Assembly (NCBI GenBank): GCA_033557835.1
Contig: JAWQRO010000173.1
Span: 1 to 51,026, forward strand
Direction of reading: 5' to 3'
Length of the DNA: 51,026 bases
Origin: Helochares maculicollis
Lineage: Eukaryota > Arthropoda > Insecta > Coleoptera > Hydrophilidae
The notes under the pieces were generated by a model. The model saw nothing but the letters and a program-made list of their open reading frames with translations. It had not been told where the DNA came from and made no database searches. Position numbers and translations under genes: made by a program. Shown one piece after another: positions 47,860 to 51,026 of this stretch. How positions within the stretch are numbered: the first letter of the stretch is position 1; each line of letters begins with the position of its first letter.

Positions 47860-50800
47860 ACATAAAGTTACGGCTTGGTATATTTCTTTGATATTTGAAG
47901 TGAAAGTGCAGAACGTATTGCTTATTTTCGTTTCTTATTGTTGTCTTCATACACAATCTCCATTTCCCATTCCATCTAAGTACAATTGTAATTTTTTTTC
48001 ACAATTCGTCTAGTTTTCTTAAGCGTAGTAAGCATATCATGTAATGAAGTCTAAATACTGCCACTATTTTTGTTAGAAGTCAAGACTGCCTTTTTAAAGA
48101 AACTCTTCATATTGGCAACTAAATACTAATGACCGCATTTCTTTTTTAAAAGCTAGCCAACACTTCCTAAGACATTCCCAAGAAATTTTGCGCGAGTACA
48201 ATATATATACAAACTCAAATCCTACACCAAGAAATAATTAAAAACGGTTAGTCTTTCTACTCTATTTTGCAAGATAAATAGTTGTGAGGCATTATTAAAT
48301 CTAACTTAACAACAAACCGTAAAAATCAAAAGTAGGTATTCCAAATACTTTCAAACAAACAGTACATTGAGTCAGGTCAAAAGACCGGATAAATTAGCTC
48401 TGTTTCATCGCGCATTCTAATAATAACTAGCGTGATTTGTCTACATTAGACCTTATCTAATTATAAACTAATTAAAAAGATAGTCAGTTTTTGTTAAAGA
48501 CGCTGTTGGTTATTTAGATTAATTCATCTTTTTAGGACTGCTGACTACACTGGTTTTTAATGATGCCGCTGCCTAAAAACCTACCGTATTGACAGCTAAA
48601 TCACAGGGACCGTTATCTGAAAAATTGTATAATATGTGCGTTGATGCTGTCAATCATGATGATATTCAATTCTGACAGCATTCTTGCCATCTTGCCGGCA
48701 CGAACGAAACGGCATCCTATAATTTTTGTTGTTACGGCGCGGTATCGATAGCGTTTGATATAGTTACTCCACGAATATGAAAATAAATGGGGCGCATTAA
48801 AGCTAATACAGCGATTTTTTACCTTTCGCCACTCGCAATGAAAGGAAAATGAAAGGAGCACAGTAAAATACACTCATCAATCTTGGTAACATTTTGCACC
48901 ATGATATTAGAAACACTTTATTATAAATTTAAAAGCAATTTTCAAACAATATATTACAAATTTATGTAATCTTGTAGTACATTGGTTATCCAATTTTTCT
49001 AATGCCGACAAAAAAAATTAATTTAAATTTTATAATGAAAGAACGGCTGGATAGTGCCATAAACCGTAATATGTTTGCTAAAATAAATTTGCATAACCAA
49101 TAAAATGTTACGGTATGATCATATAAAAGAGTTTATTATGATTAAACTGTTCAAATAAGCATACAATAAAAATACCATAGAATAAAAATGTGAGTTGCGG
49201 GTAAAACGTTTTAAGGGAAAAACAACCATTGGAACTGATTGACCATGACAGTCTAACCGTTAGATGAGAAATGCTAAAAATCGCCTTAAAAATAAAAGCA
49301 AGCTCTGTTCATAATGCAATTAACCTTTTTACGGATATTCTTTGCGATAACGAGTTTATGTTGGATGGTCTCTCTGCTCTGCTCTGGCTCTGCTTGCATT
49401 GCTTACATTCTTATATCTATTTATTTATTTTTGTTCTGTTTAGCGTTTCCTGAAGACTTGGTCGCCGAAGGCGTGATTTTACTCTCTTTCTATGCCCATA
49501 AATATCGCTTATAAAGAACTGATAGATAAGATCGGATCACAATTTATAATGGAATGCATCTTGGCTAACTATTCTCTTATAATAGCCTCTTCTTTTACAA
49601 TAAGGGGCAGTTTTTGGAAAGGACTTTGTTTAATTAGTTTGCATAGTCATAATCTCACTTTATTGGTTTGTATTTAGTGGACGGGTGGACTTTTGACAGA
49701 TGGAGTAGAACAAACAACGTGAACAATCTGAAGAAATATAGATGTTTCAATACAGATACTCAAAATGTAATAATTTAACAACCCCAGACTTGACCACTTA
49801 ACCAACCTAGCGCTCCCAGGAGAACATTTATTTATTAATTTATTAGTAGAGACGTTTTCTCGATGATGAAAACCAGAAGGCACACTTCCTATCGTTAGAA
49901 GTACCAGGAAGCAACACATTGGCCCTGATGACTTCCATTTCAAGTTTAATACATTAAATTCACCACAAATCAAAAAAATATAGTAAAGATTATAATATAT
50001 ACCATAAATGAACACACTTAACACGTTGACTACAAGAATTTAGTGATACTGAAAGTCGATTTGAACGAGAAATATTATTGTTATAAAAATTAGTTTAAGT
50101 GGAGTCAAATTCAATTAATTTTTAAATAAGAACAAATTTGGTACACTTCTCCTTAAGCCCAATAACTGAAAAACATTTGAAATAAATATAATTTTCAGTC
50201 TGAGCTATTTTCAAAATGCAAAAGCTACATTTTAATTCCAAAACATGTTTTGCACAAACAGTACAAAATAAGTATGGTTAATTAATTCTACCATTTCATA
50301 TACCTCCACATGCAGGTATTATTTATTTTGTTTTAAATGAATTTTATACCAGTTAATTCAAGATAAATATGCCTATGAGCTATTAAATTAATTATATATT
50401 GCAATACAACCCGGTTTGCATGCTATTTTTAATTTGGAGTGTGTGTGTGATGAATGCTACGCCGCATGTCAAATAGAAACCAACGAATAATTTTGCTTTG
50501 ATGAGTTAACCTTCTACATTTATATAACGAACATGTATATAGTTAAAATTGGCAATATAAATATTCATAAAGCAAAATTGATGTTTAATTACTGGCTATC
50601 ACAATTAGCTTTAGCTTCATTTTGCATATTACAAATTTGATTTTCACGCCCTTCGCTTAATTGAAATTAAATTTTTAAACGCTGCGAAGACCGTTCAGGT
50701 GCTACTTTTGCTTGGGACGAAAACGATTTTTAATTACTAGTCATTCTATAATAACAACGATTACCCGGTATTGCAGAGCAAGGCCTCGAGATGTTATGGA

Positions 50801-50985
50801 AGAGATAAACTATCAACTTTTAGCATTAAAATTAAGTAATCTCACGATTTCTAATGTCAGGGTATAGCTCATGGTTGTCATATGGTAAGTAAGCGAGAAA
50901 ATCAGGTAGTTGTTTGGTGCAAAATTTTAATTTAATGCATTGAATTAGCTATTTTTAGATTTCAACTGCATTCTTGTTGTATTTT
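47860..50985. other. non-coding AT-rich stretch
   Basis: No gene was recognised. Frames of 60-116 codons near 48613-48873, 49271-49677 and 49674-50024 lack motifs, and several have no ATG near their start. A GC-richer piece at about 50650-50800 could be regulatory. Confidence 0.5.
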
Positions 50986-50989
50986 CAAA

Positions 50990-51026
50990 TTCATATATAT
51001 ATGAACTGCATATATATATATATATA
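50990..51026. repeat. AT microsatellite and palindrome at the right edge
   Basis: A 16-base palindrome of the form TTCATATATATATGAA (50990-51005) is followed by CTGCA and a further (TA)n run that reaches the end of the window. Confidence 0.9.

Noticed and set aside
49674..50024. 116-codon minus-strand frame
   Set aside because: It begins at a GTG, which is not usable as a start in a eukaryote, and the rest lacks motifs.

Overview
This window looks like nuclear DNA of an insect, most likely a higher fly (Diptera: Brachycera). It is strongly AT-rich and mostly non-coding. It carries decayed mariner transposons, intron-sized gaps with GT..AG ends, start codons in the fly-like CAAAATG context, and polyadenylation signals rather than bacterial operon features. 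I saw no tRNA, rRNA, CRISPR array or prokaryotic operon. The species is not determined, and the fly assignment is inference.

Layout. The left edge is an (AT)n tract followed by a mariner transposase fossil (about 195-326). Two small minus-strand genes sit in tandem at 554-886 and 1097-1459. They are paralogues that share an N-terminal hydrophobic segment with three cysteines at identical positions but have unrelated hydrophilic tails. From about 1.6 to 38 kb the window is mainly intergenic or intronic. It holds a foldback-like element with an internal 46-bp tandem array (15114-15719), a decayed LINE C-terminus (about 16768-16956), a few weak open frames and exon candidates, and several unusual inverted repeats. 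A nearly full-length but dead mariner lies on the minus strand at about 38250-39120. A possible three-exon plus-strand gene follows at 40146-40661.

The clearest gene is on the minus strand at 42696-43163. It is an intact 155-residue single-exon frame with a Cys-His-Asp arrangement typical of transglutaminase-like / papain-fold enzymes. A cluster of three GATA sites lies upstream and an AATAAA downstream. A third mariner fossil (about 46735-47010), a perfect 22-bp hairpin (47798-47850) and another AT tract complete the right side.

The best supported calls are the two tandem paralogues, the 155-residue enzyme-like gene, the three mariner fossils and the foldback-like repeat. Most other open frames of 60-120 codons are what AT-rich random sequence would give, and I left them out or marked them weak. 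Nothing shows the genes working in one pathway. The only link seen is GATA-type sites upstream of all three good genes, which is compatible with gut or fat-body expression but does not prove it.
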